From the NCBI GenBank assembly GCA_964612735.1, contig CAZTEB010000022.1, positions 1-14,463 of the forward strand: a DNA stretch of 14,463 nt, given 5' to 3'. The notes under the pieces are model-generated. The model made no database searches. It saw nothing but the letters and a program-made list of their open reading frames with translations, and was not told the origin of the DNA. The position numbers and the translations under genes were made by a program. Positions 1-6,142 of the stretch are shown here, piece by piece; position 1 is the first letter of the stretch, and every line of letters begins with the position of its first letter. Origin of the DNA: CAZTEB01 sp964612735. GTDB taxonomy: Bacteria > Patescibacteriota > Microgenomatia > UBA1400 > PJMF01.

Positions 1-328
1 CCTTTTGGTCTCGAACTGTCAGAAACGATCAGTAGCCAAGGCTAGCTATTGGTATCTACGCCTGCATGACACACTGACCGAGAAAGAATTGCCAGACGCC
101 GACCAAGCTCGGCGTGACATTTTAGAGCACGCCAAGAAAGTGGCATTAGCCCGCAAGCTTGAGCGATTTGTATGTCCACAGGGTGAGTTGGGCTGTCGTG
201 CCTGTCAGCCATTCGAGCGTATTCTCAAAGGTGAGGGTGAAAAGGTGGGAGTCGGTTCGTATGGGCACGACTTATATTTCCTGACTGATGCTTCTAGAGC
301 ACGTCAAGATGATAGCGTGATTTTGTAG
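1..328 (+). CDS. PD-(D/E)XK-type nuclease, C-terminal fragment
   Basis: The reading frame is open from the left edge (codons begin at base 2) and stops with TAG at 326-328, so only the last ~109 residues are present. The TTG at 5-7 is in frame but is not a credible start. The fragment contains a run that matches the end of RecB/Cas4/AddB-like PD-(D/E)XK nucleases: an ASYWYLR strand, a long basic helix (DILEHAKKVALARKLERF), then a C-x6-C-x2-C cluster (CPQGELGCRAC) followed by QPFERIL. In this superfamily such C-terminal cysteines, with one further upstream cysteine, bind a [4Fe-4S] cluster. The catalytic PD...ExK residues and the fourth cysteine would lie outside the window. It could be a stand-alone exonuclease or the nuclease domain of a UvrD/RecB-like helicase; the fragment cannot decide. 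It converges on the DUF427 gene with 8 bases between stops and no visible terminator. Confidence 0.6.
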   Translation, partial: LLVSNCQKRSVAKASYWYLRLHDTLTEKELPDADQARRDILEHAKKVALARKLERFVCPQGELGCRACQPFERILKGEGEKVGVGSYGHDLYFLTDASRARQDDSVIL

Positions 329-336
329 GGGTTTGT

Positions 337-630
337 CTACTCACCAACCTCAACACCCTTTTGGACGTAAAATGCCACGTAGTCTTTGATCTTACTGGCG
401 GCTTCAGAGGGGTTTTTGTACACCCAGGCGATATCGGAAACCGAGTCATCTTCTGTTATTAGATCATAGTAATTAGCAGTACCTTTCCAGGGACAAACCG
501 TAGTGGTGTCTGCCTTGCTGTCTTTCAGCACCTCAAAGTTGACAGAGTCTGCTGGGAAGTACTGGTTGCCTTCGATGACGACGGTGTCGTCACTTTCTGC
601 TAAGACTAGGTCGTTGTAAGTTGCTTTCAT
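337..630 (-). CDS. DUF427 domain protein
   Basis: A 97-residue protein that covers the whole DUF427 family: MKATYNDLVLAESDDTVVIEGNQYF at the N-terminus, PADSV, the signature CPWKGTANYYD (residues 46-56) and an AWVYKNPSEAASKIKDYVAFY end. The family is a small beta-rich cytoplasmic domain of unknown biochemical role. The start is taken at base 630 because AGGAG (complement of 637-641) lies 6 bases upstream of it; an ATG two codons earlier at 636 would abut the Shine-Dalgarno directly. It follows the YibE/F gene on the same strand with a 17-base gap, so the two probably share a transcript. No function is inferred from this pairing. Family assignment is firm, role unknown. Confidence 0.9.
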   Translation of the reverse strand: MKATYNDLVLAESDDTVVIEGNQYFPADSVNFEVLKDSKADTTTVCPWKGTANYYDLITEDDSVSDIAWVYKNPSEAASKIKDYVAFYVQKGVEVGE

Positions 631-647
631 AGGCATCTCCTATCTTG

Positions 648-1784
648 TTAATGTGTATGGTGGTGCTTCGAATGCGAGGAACTGTCAGTTTTACCACTCT
701 TCTGCCACACCGCCAGTGCGGTGGTGATCGGCACGGCGAGCACGAGTCCGATGCTACCAACCATCATTCTAATGATTTCTTCTGCGATTATTTCATAGTT
801 GAGGAGCAGTAGTGGTGAGATTTGAGCGTCACGGAATAACAACAATAATGGCAATGCGCTGCCCGTGTAGACCAAGACCAGGGTATTCACGAGCGAGCCA
901 ATGTGATCTCTGCCGACGTTCATAGCCTGAGTAAATAACTGCTGGGGTTTAAGTTTGGCATTGGCTGCTCGGAGTTCTTGGACGATCGAAGCCTGCGAAA
1001 TAGTGATGTCGTCAAGGATGCCCAGTGAACCAATGATGATGCCAGCCAACATCACGCCTCGAGCGTTGAAGCTATCACCCTTGAGTGTTTGTAAAAACGC
1101 TGCTTCTTCTGCCGCGAAGCCTGTTAGCTTAGCTAGAGTGGTAAATAGGACGGCTAGTAAGCCAGTTGCTACTAATGATGCAAAGGTGCCTTGTACCGCT
1201 ACGGTTGTTTTGTGATTAAAGCCATGTGATAAATAGAAAGTAATCAACATGCTTAAGACTGCACCTCCGATTGCTACCACAAGTGGATCGTAGCCACGTT
1301 CAATGTAGGGCAGTACAACCGAGAAGATAATCACAAATGAGGAGATGAGCCCTATCAGCGAACGGACGCCGTGCCACCGTGCTACCGCCAGTACAATGAC
1401 TACGAACAGTAGTAGCACAGCCCAGATAGCATCAACTCTAACGTGATCTGCGATGTAGTGAAGTGTCGTCTGATCTGGTCCGATTTCAGTGTTTATCACC
1501 ACCTTGTCCCCAGTTGAGTAGGTAAACGTATCGTCAGTGCTCAGCCGCTCAACTTGTGTCTCGACTACTTCGCCGCTCTGTAGTTGTACTTCAAGTGTCT
1601 GTAACAGCGTCTGAGTGCCGTCAGGATAGGTAATAGTTTCTTGTGAGAGAATCTCGGTAATACTGCCCTGACTCACTGTGGGCTTGGGTGCTGTAGTGAG
1701 ATGTTGGGCAAAGACTGCGCTGGGAGTTACTAGCATTGCCACCGCGAGCAAACAACAGACGAGTAGTGAGCGAATATTTGACAT
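648..1784 (-). CDS. YibE/F-like multi-pass membrane protein
   Basis: A 378-residue membrane protein. Residues 1-26 form a signal peptide ending VFA, then comes an extracytoplasmic beta-rich domain (~27-117, with repeated ETITYPDGTQ / QSGEVVETQV strands), then about seven to eight transmembrane helices from residue ~119. Signature YibE/F stretches are visible: ARWHGVRSLIGL, VLPYIERGYDPL, GFNHKTTVAVQGT, GSLGILDDITISQAS and NVGRDHIGSLVNTLVLVY. The family is widespread, described as a transporter-like membrane protein with no established substrate. The last 11 residues are histidine-rich (SSSHSKHHHTH), which could bind a metal. No Shine-Dalgarno precedes ATG 1784; a -10-like TATACT (complement of 1827-1832) lies ~42 bases upstream and overlaps the -10 of the divergent DUF1295 gene. 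It heads a probable two-gene transcript with the DUF427 gene. Confidence 0.88.
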   Translation of the reverse strand: MSNIRSLLVCCLLAVAMLVTPSAVFAQHLTTAPKPTVSQGSITEILSQETITYPDGTQTLLQTLEVQLQSGEVVETQVERLSTDDTFTYSTGDKVVINTEIGPDQTTLHYIADHVRVDAIWAVLLLFVVIVLAVARWHGVRSLIGLISSFVIIFSVVLPYIERGYDPLVVAIGGAVLSMLITFYLSHGFNHKTTVAVQGTFASLVATGLLAVLFTTLAKLTGFAAEEAAFLQTLKGDSFNARGVMLAGIIIGSLGILDDITISQASIVQELRAANAKLKPQQLFTQAMNVGRDHIGSLVNTLVLVYTGSALPLLLLFRDAQISPLLLLNYEIIAEEIIRMMVGSIGLVLAVPITTALAVWQKSGKTDSSSHSKHHHTH

Positions 1785-1825
1785 AGTGTGTGAGCTACTT
1801 TCTTTTAGCGTCAGGTTGACTGGTG

Positions 1826-1832
1826 TAGTATA
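1826..1832. promoter_or_regulatory. Shared divergent -10 element, YibE/F and DUF1295
   Basis: TAGTATA holds TAGTAT on the plus strand (1826-1831), 6 bases before ATG 1838, and TATACT on the minus strand (1832-1827) for the YibE/F gene. Neither strand has a strong -35 at the expected distance. No start site is measured; the call rests on hexamer match and position. Confidence 0.45.
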
Positions 1833-1837
1833 GCGTA

Positions 1838-2599
1838 ATGACCTGGTTTGCCGCAGTAGCGCTGATTGTGCACATGCACCTGTTCTTTTTAGCTGCGCTG
1901 CGTCTAAAGAATAATGGTGTAGCAGATATTGCTTGGGGATTGGGGTTCGTAGTAGTTGGATGGGCGTTGATTTTTAGTGCTGGTCAACCAAGTAATCGAC
2001 TATGGCTGTTGGTGGGCCTGGTCACTATCTGGGGTGTTCGTTTGGCTGGACACATTCTCCTTAGAAATAGAAAGAAAAAAGAGGACTGGCGATATGCCCA
2101 GTGGCGTAAGCAGTGGGGGCGTTGGTGGTTGGTGCGGTCATATCTTCAAGTCTTTGTCTTGCAAGGTTGTTTGTTGGCGGTCGTCGCTACACCAATGTTT
2201 TTAGTTGCTGGGGGTTCGAGTGTGCCACTTGTGATTTGGGATGTGGTTGCTGTCGGAGTATGGCTGATTGGTTTCTTGTTTGAAGCTGTGGGTGATTATC
2301 AACTAACTGTATTCAAGTCCAATCCTGCAAACAAAGGCAAGCTACTGACTACCGGCCTGTGGCGCTACACCAGGCACCCGAATTATTTTGGTGAAGTTGC
2401 GCTATGGTGGGGAGTATTTCTTCTGGTGTTGCCAGTGCCGTATGGTTGGTTGGCAATCGTCAGTCCGGCGCTGATCACCTATCTCCTGCTTAAGGTCTCG
2501 GGAATACCGATGTTAGAGAAAAAGTACCAAGGTAGAGCTGACTTTGAAGCGTACAAGAAACGAACAAATGCGTTTTTTCCGTGGTTTCCTGGGGAGTAG
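1838..2599 (+). CDS. DUF1295 family membrane protein (steroid 5-alpha-reductase-like)
   Basis: A 253-residue integral membrane protein with about six hydrophobic segments. The diagnostic block GLWRYTRHPNYFGE (residues 173-186) followed by ALWWGVFLL, then LLLKVSGIPMLEKKY and KRTNAFFPWFP at the C-terminus, is the DUF1295 pattern. The family belongs to the steroid 5-alpha-reductase / isoprenylcysteine methyltransferase-like fold, where the RHPNY region contributes to cofactor binding; the substrate of DUF1295 proteins is generally unknown. Early DIAWGLGF (30-37) is also family-typical. There is no Shine-Dalgarno before ATG 1838, but TAGTAT ends 6 bases upstream, so the message is probably leaderless. 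Length and both ends agree with an intact gene. It is transcribed divergently from the YibE/F gene. Confidence 0.9.
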   Translation: MTWFAAVALIVHMHLFFLAALRLKNNGVADIAWGLGFVVVGWALIFSAGQPSNRLWLLVGLVTIWGVRLAGHILLRNRKKKEDWRYAQWRKQWGRWWLVRSYLQVFVLQGCLLAVVATPMFLVAGGSSVPLVIWDVVAVGVWLIGFLFEAVGDYQLTVFKSNPANKGKLLTTGLWRYTRHPNYFGEVALWWGVFLLVLPVPYGWLAIVSPALITYLLLKVSGIPMLEKKYQGRADFEAYKKRTNAFFPWFPGE

Positions 2600-2642
2600 T
2601 CAGACAAGTCGCCGTGCGTAATTTCTTTACAAAATAATATCG

Positions 2643-2648
2643 TATACT
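2643..2648 (+). promoter_or_regulatory. -10 box TATACT of a predicted leaderless gene
   Basis: TATACT ends 7 bases before ATG 2656, placing the transcription start at or next to the start codon. No Shine-Dalgarno lies between. A TTTACA at 2626-2631 is too close (11 bases) to be a normal -35. Confidence 0.5.
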
Positions 2649-2655
2649 ACTTGCC

Positions 2656-2964
2656 ATGTCGTCACCTCCTGAACACCGAAACAGTCAAGAATTACCTGTA
2701 TTTTGGGAGAGGGTTGTTAAGGTTAGTCAGGTTGTTGTGACCGCTTCATCTATAGTAGCTGGAGGCTATTTGTTGTTTTTGGCTGTTGATGTTATGGCTG
2801 AAGTTCAGGAGGCTAATGACTACGATATGGGTGAAGAATATTTCATGATGCTACTGCTTTTTAGCCTTGGAGTCTTGACCTATGCCCAATTTTGTCTCGA
2901 ATTTAGCACATTAGTTGGTGAAGAGTTAACGAGTGCGATTAGAGATTTTCTGGACGAAGAATGA
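2656..2964 (+). CDS. Small two-helix membrane protein, unrecognised
   Basis: A 102-residue protein I do not recognise. It has a polar N-terminus (1-20), a hydrophobic helix at about 23-45, a short acidic loop (AEVQEANDYDMGEEY, ~48-62) and a second hydrophobic helix at about 62-84, then an acidic amphipathic tail ending DFLDEE. This predicts a hairpin-type inner-membrane protein. Support for a real gene is the well-placed -10 box TATACT 7 bases before ATG 2656 and a coding-like composition across the whole frame. No catalytic motif is visible. It may be a lineage-specific protein; neighbours give no functional clue. Confidence 0.65.
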   Translation: MSSPPEHRNSQELPVFWERVVKVSQVVVTASSIVAGGYLLFLAVDVMAEVQEANDYDMGEEYFMMLLLFSLGVLTYAQFCLEFSTLVGEELTSAIRDFLDEE

Positions 2965-2973
2965 TGTTTTTTG

Positions 2974-2989
2974 GTACACTAATGTGTAC
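2974..2989. repeat. Inverted repeat GTACAC-TAAT-GTGTAC
   Basis: A perfect 6-base inverted repeat with a 4-base spacer, located after the stop of the 102-residue gene and just upstream of two TATAAC hexamers (2991-2996 and 3001-3006) preceding the 62-residue gene. It sits where a -35 would be, so an operator is possible. There is no T-run, so a terminator is less likely. Confidence 0.4.
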
Positions 2990-3029
2990 TTATAACTTTG
3001 TATAACAAACATGGCAAAAGGATGCGGCG

Positions 3030-3218
3030 ATGTCACTTGAAACAAGAAAAGATTTAGTTGGAAGTGCACATACTAAAGATAGTAAGCTTGATGAGTATAA
3101 TAAAACTGACCACATTACGGCAAAGTCACTAGCCTTGTTTTTAGGGGCCGTGGTAGCTCTTTTAAAGAGTGGTGATGTAGTAGCGTCTATCGCTAATCAA
3201 CTTGGGGATATTTTTTAA
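3030..3218 (+). CDS. Small protein with one hydrophobic segment, unrecognised
   Basis: A 62-residue product with a polar, charged N-terminal half (1-30) and a hydrophobic helix SLALFLGAVVALL (~33-45), ending ANQLGDIF. The start at 3030 is supported by AAGGA at 3018-3022 with a 7-base spacing. An overlapping nine-codon ATG frame (3011-3040) ends in TGA just inside this gene and could act as a leader peptide, but nothing else supports that. No family recognised. It ends 5 bases from the convergent 82-residue gene. The stretch is AT-richer than its neighbours. Confidence 0.5.
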   Translation: MSLETRKDLVGSAHTKDSKLDEYNKTDHITAKSLALFLGAVVALLKSGDVVASIANQLGDIF

Positions 3219-3223
3219 GTTAG

Positions 3224-3472
3224 CTACTTCCCAAATGCGCTCAATTTCATTCGTAGGGTAGCGGCATCAGGGCTTTGTACGCTTGGTGGTCCCATCGCAT
3301 CCAAGATGCTTTCCACTGTCTCTTGATTTAGCTCGAGCTTGGTTTTTGATTGAGGCTGAGTATCATCTTTGAGTTTAGGAGTTAGTTCGGGAGAAACGAC
3401 TTCACCTTGACTAACAAGCTGTCGCAGATACGATAGCTCTTGGGTAGTTAGGGTAATGACGCCACGCTTCAT
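3224..3472 (-). CDS. Small polar protein, unrecognised
   Basis: An 82-residue soluble protein without hydrophobic segments. The N-terminus (GVITLTTQELSYLRQLVSQGEVV) and the C-terminus (ETVESILDAMGPPSVQSPDAATLRMKLSAFGK) look like short amphipathic helices joined by a polar, lysine/glutamine-rich linker. I do not recognise a family. ATG 3472 lacks a Shine-Dalgarno; a TATTCT hexamer (complement of 3484-3489) lies 11 bases upstream and overlaps the -10 of the divergent helix-hairpin-helix gene. That shared promoter arrangement and clean codon use across the frame are the main reasons for calling it real. Confidence 0.5.
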   Translation of the reverse strand: MKRGVITLTTQELSYLRQLVSQGEVVSPELTPKLKDDTQPQSKTKLELNQETVESILDAMGPPSVQSPDAATLRMKLSAFGK

Positions 3473-3482
3473 AACTTGAGTG

Positions 3483-3489
3483 TAGAATA
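3483..3489. promoter_or_regulatory. Shared divergent -10 element at 3483-3489
   Basis: TAGAATA contains TAGAAT on the plus strand (3483-3488), 12 bases before ATG 3501, and TATTCT on the minus strand (3489-3484), 11 bases before ATG 3472. The two start codons are only 28 bases apart, so this is almost the only place a promoter for both could sit. Confidence 0.45.
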
Positions 3490-3500
3490 GTTTTTACTAT

Positions 3501-3827
3501 ATGTCGAACTTTGCAAGTAGTAAGGCTAGCTCCTCTAAAGATGAGAAAAATCAGGACCTACTTTCACTTCCCAATCTCGGTCCTGCTAGCGTTGCCCAGT
3601 TTAAGAAAATTGGCATTACGACCGTTGACGAGTTTATGCGTCGAGATCCATATCAAGTCTATGAAGAATTAGTTGAGAAAGAAATCATCAAGCCGCATAT
3701 GGCAGCATTAGCAGCTTTCGTGGGAGCTTATTACGATCTACCTTGGCTGGGAGTTGTAAAGACCATTCGTCAAAAATATAGCGAGTGGCAAGACGCCCAA
3801 AAGAATGCTATTCTAAAAGCCTCGTAA
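3501..3827 (+). CDS. Helix-hairpin-helix protein (TfoX-C / Cdd1-like)
   Basis: A 108-residue protein. After a serine/lysine-rich tail (1-18), residues ~20-60 read DLLSLPNLGPASVAQFKKIGITTVDEFMRRDPYQVYEELV, a helix-hairpin-helix repeat of the kind found in the TfoX C-terminal domain and in Cdd1 ('pathogenicity locus') proteins: LPNLG hairpin, IGITTVDEF second helix, then a D-P-x-x-x-Y-E-E-L helix. The following HMAALAAFVGAYYDLPW helix also fits the Cdd1 layout. These domains usually mediate DNA or protein contacts; no partner is known here. The gene starts near the shared -10 element at 3483-3489, implying a leader of only about 5 bases, and ends 34 bases before dsbA, so it may be co-transcribed with it. 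Confidence 0.7.
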   Translation: MSNFASSKASSSKDEKNQDLLSLPNLGPASVAQFKKIGITTVDEFMRRDPYQVYEELVEKEIIKPHMAALAAFVGAYYDLPWLGVVKTIRQKYSEWQDAQKNAILKAS

Positions 3828-3861
3828 GTAATACATTGAATAAAATAGTGTAGGAGCACTC

Positions 3862-4629
3862 ATGGCAAAGAACGACTCACCTTACTCATTTGAAAGCGTA
3901 GTGGCATTCGCCAACAAAAATTTTGGACTGCTTTTTATGGCGGGCCTGATCTTCATCGCTGGCTTTTTTGCTGGTTCTCTCTGGACTGAAAATGAGTTAT
4001 TGCGCTCAGGCTCTGGTGGCACAGGAACAGCTAATGCTGGTGCCGCAGCTCCTACGGCAGCCGCTCCTAGTGGTAACGCAGCTGAAATTCCCGAAATTAC
4101 TGATGAAGATCACATTCGTGGTTCGAGAAATGCTGATGTAATCTTGGTGGAGTACTCCGACTTTGAGTGTCCTTTCTGTGCTCGGTTTCACCCAACCATG
4201 GAGCAAGTTAGAGCAGAGTATGGTGACAGCGTAGCTTGGGTATACCGACACTATCCCTTGCAAAATCTTCACCCCAACGCTCAAAAGGCGGCTGAGGGCA
4301 GTGAGTGTGCGGCTAAGCTTGGTGGCGATGATGCCTTCTGGGCTTATGGCGATGCTTTGATTGATGTCACTACTGCCAATGGCAGGTTAACTCCACAGGC
4401 ATTGAAAGATGCTGCTACTGACGTTGGTCTCAACGCCAGCGCTTTTTCGACATGTCTAGATAGTGGTGAGATGGCTGACAAAGTAGCCGAGCAGCAAGCC
4501 GGTGGTGCTAGAGCAGGTGTCAGTGGTACTCCAGGCACCATCGTTGTCACAGCTGATGGTGGTCAAGAGCTGATCTCAGGTGCTCTGCCATTCGCTCAGG
4601 TTCAGGCTGTGATTGAGCGGTATTTGTAG
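3862..4629 (+). CDS. DsbA-like membrane-anchored thiol oxidoreductase
   Basis: A 255-residue protein with an N-in transmembrane anchor (about 21-41), an Ala/Gly/Thr/Ser/Pro-rich flexible linker (~47-75) and a thioredoxin-fold DsbA domain (~88-255). The active site is FECPFCARF with C103 and C106, and the cis-proline loop is SGTP (P224). VILVEYSDFECPFC and WVYRHYPLQNLHPNA are typical of the DsbA/Com1-like subgroup. Two further cysteines (C149, C198) could form a structural disulfide. It would oxidise or isomerise thiols of exported proteins on the outer face of the membrane. AGGAG at 3852-3856 is 5 bases before ATG 3862. CcdA, a possible electron partner, is encoded 1.5 kb downstream across an unrelated minus-strand gene. 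Its stop is one base from the stop of that convergent gene. Confidence 0.92.
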   Translation: MAKNDSPYSFESVVAFANKNFGLLFMAGLIFIAGFFAGSLWTENELLRSGSGGTGTANAGAAAPTAAAPSGNAAEIPEITDEDHIRGSRNADVILVEYSDFECPFCARFHPTMEQVRAEYGDSVAWVYRHYPLQNLHPNAQKAAEGSECAAKLGGDDAFWAYGDALIDVTTANGRLTPQALKDAATDVGLNASAFSTCLDSGEMADKVAEQQAGGARAGVSGTPGTIVVTADGGQELISGALPFAQVQAVIERYL

Positions 4630-4630
4630 T

Positions 4631-6070
4631 TTATAGCACTTCTCCGAAGTGATTACTTACACCGTAAGATAAAGATATTAAGCCGTTTTTACCTTCAACT
4701 TGCTTGTTTGCAGCGGCCAGCCTTTTTAAAGCAAACGGTCTTTCTTGTCGGTTTGGTGAATCGGAGTTGTCTATATAACTAGCGATTATGTGTGCACTGG
4801 TTAAATCTCGTGTAGTAAAAACTTCAAAGCCAATAATTCCCGTCACCCCGCTGTTATCGACATCAGCAACCTGGCTGTTCTTTTTTCTTGCTAATCTGGA
4901 ATTCCAGGTGGAAAATTGCTGAATCAATATAGCTCTAAGAGTTTTTACATCCATCATCAATTGGGTTAAATCGTAAAAAATAATAAAATTAGCATTTGAG
5001 TCAAGTTGTTGAGTTCTGAGCATCTTGTGCTCAACAGGACGTATTTCAGGCTGGTATGGATATACGCAATGTATTTGAACAGTGGTGGGGCCAATGGGCA
5101 TGCCACCTACTTTTACCTTTTCAAGAAACTGTGAGAGCTCGCTATCATTTTCTCCTGTACTCTTAAATTGGTTAAACCACCAATCGGGCATCTGGAGTGT
5201 TATCTGTTCAGCTTGAGCTGTTTCAATTAAGTGGATAGTCCATTTTCCCTTGCGACCTATGCCCATGACACCATTTTTTGACCAATTTTTGGTATTAGCT
5301 CTGGCAATCAATCGACTTTCAACTCCAGAAATCATTCGATCAACTTCCCTGTCACTAAGGTCAACTGCACACATAGCTACGATTTGGTGTGAATCGCTAA
5401 CGTCTTTTCTGAGGGAGTTATGTACCATGATCTCAAATAACTTTTTTTTAACTAGATCAACTCTTTGACCAGCTTCCTTCGTTAGACCACTTGTGGTTTC
5501 CGCATTAATAATAAAACCTTCGCTGGAAACTGCTGTAAGGTCTGGTGTTTTTACACCAGGTTGGTTGGAGCGAGGAACTTGGACAACTGATTGTGCGCGT
5601 ACATCATTGCAGGTCAAAATAGCGGCAGAGACAATCTCGGCCACTATGCTAGGACGCATTTCAATACGCTCGCTTTCTTGAGCTGAGAGCAGTCTGCCAA
5701 CGACATATTTGGTTAACTCCGATATTTCTATTAATCTACCCTGACCTCTTCCTGCTTCTATCATTGCATATGCAAGTCCAACTGTTACAACATCTCTGGT
5801 TATGAGTGTATGCTTTTTTGGCTTCCAGTTTTCTAACCCAGGTAATCCTGTTAATGCAAAATAAGCTGCTTTAACATCTTCGTCTGCAGTTCTTAACCAT
5901 GGGTAGTGTTTGAGTATTAAATGATACGTCTCAATTCTCTTTGATGAGAATTTCTCCTTCTGAACAGGCTCGTCCTCTGCATGAGATGCTATGCTTTTTG
6001 GAATTGGTTGCGGTTGTTCAGCGAAGTGCATTTTTTTACTGACAGTATTATTCGGAGTATTGTACCTCAT
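4631..6070 (-). CDS. Unrecognised 479-residue protein, possible divergent PD-(D/E)XK-like
   Basis: I do not recognise this protein. It is soluble, with no signal peptide or membrane helix. Residues 1-45 are polar and disordered-looking; 46-165 appear helical. Residues ~165-215 contain TPDL (PD at 176-177), then a hydrophobic strand GFIINAETTSG with E191 and T193, then a basic helix (TKEAGQRVDLVKKKLFEI). The spacing resembles PD-x(n)-(D/E)xK nuclease cores, but the lysine is replaced by threonine, so this is a hint only. The C-terminal half (~225-479) alternates beta-like strands and helices without known motifs. Six hand-counted 60-base lines gave about 37% GC, against about 45-50% in sampled neighbour lines, which fits later acquisition. 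It lies on the opposite strand between dsbA and ccdA. No Shine-Dalgarno precedes ATG 6070; M14 is a possible alternative start. Confidence 0.7.
   Translation of the reverse strand: MRYNTPNNTVSKKMHFAEQPQPIPKSIASHAEDEPVQKEKFSSKRIETYHLILKHYPWLRTADEDVKAAYFALTGLPGLENWKPKKHTLITRDVVTVGLAYAMIEAGRGQGRLIEISELTKYVVGRLLSAQESERIEMRPSIVAEIVSAAILTCNDVRAQSVVQVPRSNQPGVKTPDLTAVSSEGFIINAETTSGLTKEAGQRVDLVKKKLFEIMVHNSLRKDVSDSHQIVAMCAVDLSDREVDRMISGVESRLIARANTKNWSKNGVMGIGRKGKWTIHLIETAQAEQITLQMPDWWFNQFKSTGENDSELSQFLEKVKVGGMPIGPTTVQIHCVYPYQPEIRPVEHKMLRTQQLDSNANFIIFYDLTQLMMDVKTLRAILIQQFSTWNSRLARKKNSQVADVDNSGVTGIIGFEVFTTRDLTSAHIIASYIDNSDSPNRQERPFALKRLAAANKQVEGKNGLISLSYGVSNHFGEVL
4637..4651. repeat. Short perfect hairpin at the dsbA / 479-residue gene junction
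   Basis: CACTTC-TCC-GAAGTG forms a perfect 6-bp stem with a 3-base loop. It lies within the last codons of the minus-strand gene and immediately after the dsbA stop. It might terminate or protect transcripts of the convergent pair, but no T-run follows on either strand, so it is a weak candidate. Confidence 0.3.
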
Positions 6071-6081
6071 GCCACATCAAG

Positions 6082-6110
6082 TTGAGATTAAAACTAAAGC
6101 AAGTTATATT
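6082..6110 (+). promoter_or_regulatory. Candidate ccdA promoter, TTGAGA-17-TATATT
   Basis: TTGAGA (6082-6087) and TATATT (6105-6110) are separated by 17 bases, giving a leader of about 26 bases to ATG 6143. On the minus strand the same spot offers TATAAC (6108-6103), with TTGGCT 18 bases upstream (6132-6127) for the 479-residue gene. An alternative ccdA -10 is TACAAT at 6139-6144. Confidence 0.45.
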
Positions 6111-6142
6111 ACGGCTATTTTGATCAAGCCAAACTGGTTACA

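Noticed and set aside
955..1215. 86-codon plus-strand frame within the YibE/F gene
   Set aside because: Antisense shadow of a well-matched membrane protein; no promoter or ribosome-binding site and low-complexity translation.
1811..1821. GTCAGGTTGAC inverted repeat and TTGACT at 1816 as a -35 or operator
   Set aside because: TTGACT is only 4 bases from the -10 box, and 4-base arms with a 3-base spacer are expected by chance.
5250..5681. Plus-strand frames of 72 and 62 codons inside the 479-residue gene
   Set aside because: Antisense shadows with no start signals. The long minus-strand frame is uninterrupted for 479 codons.
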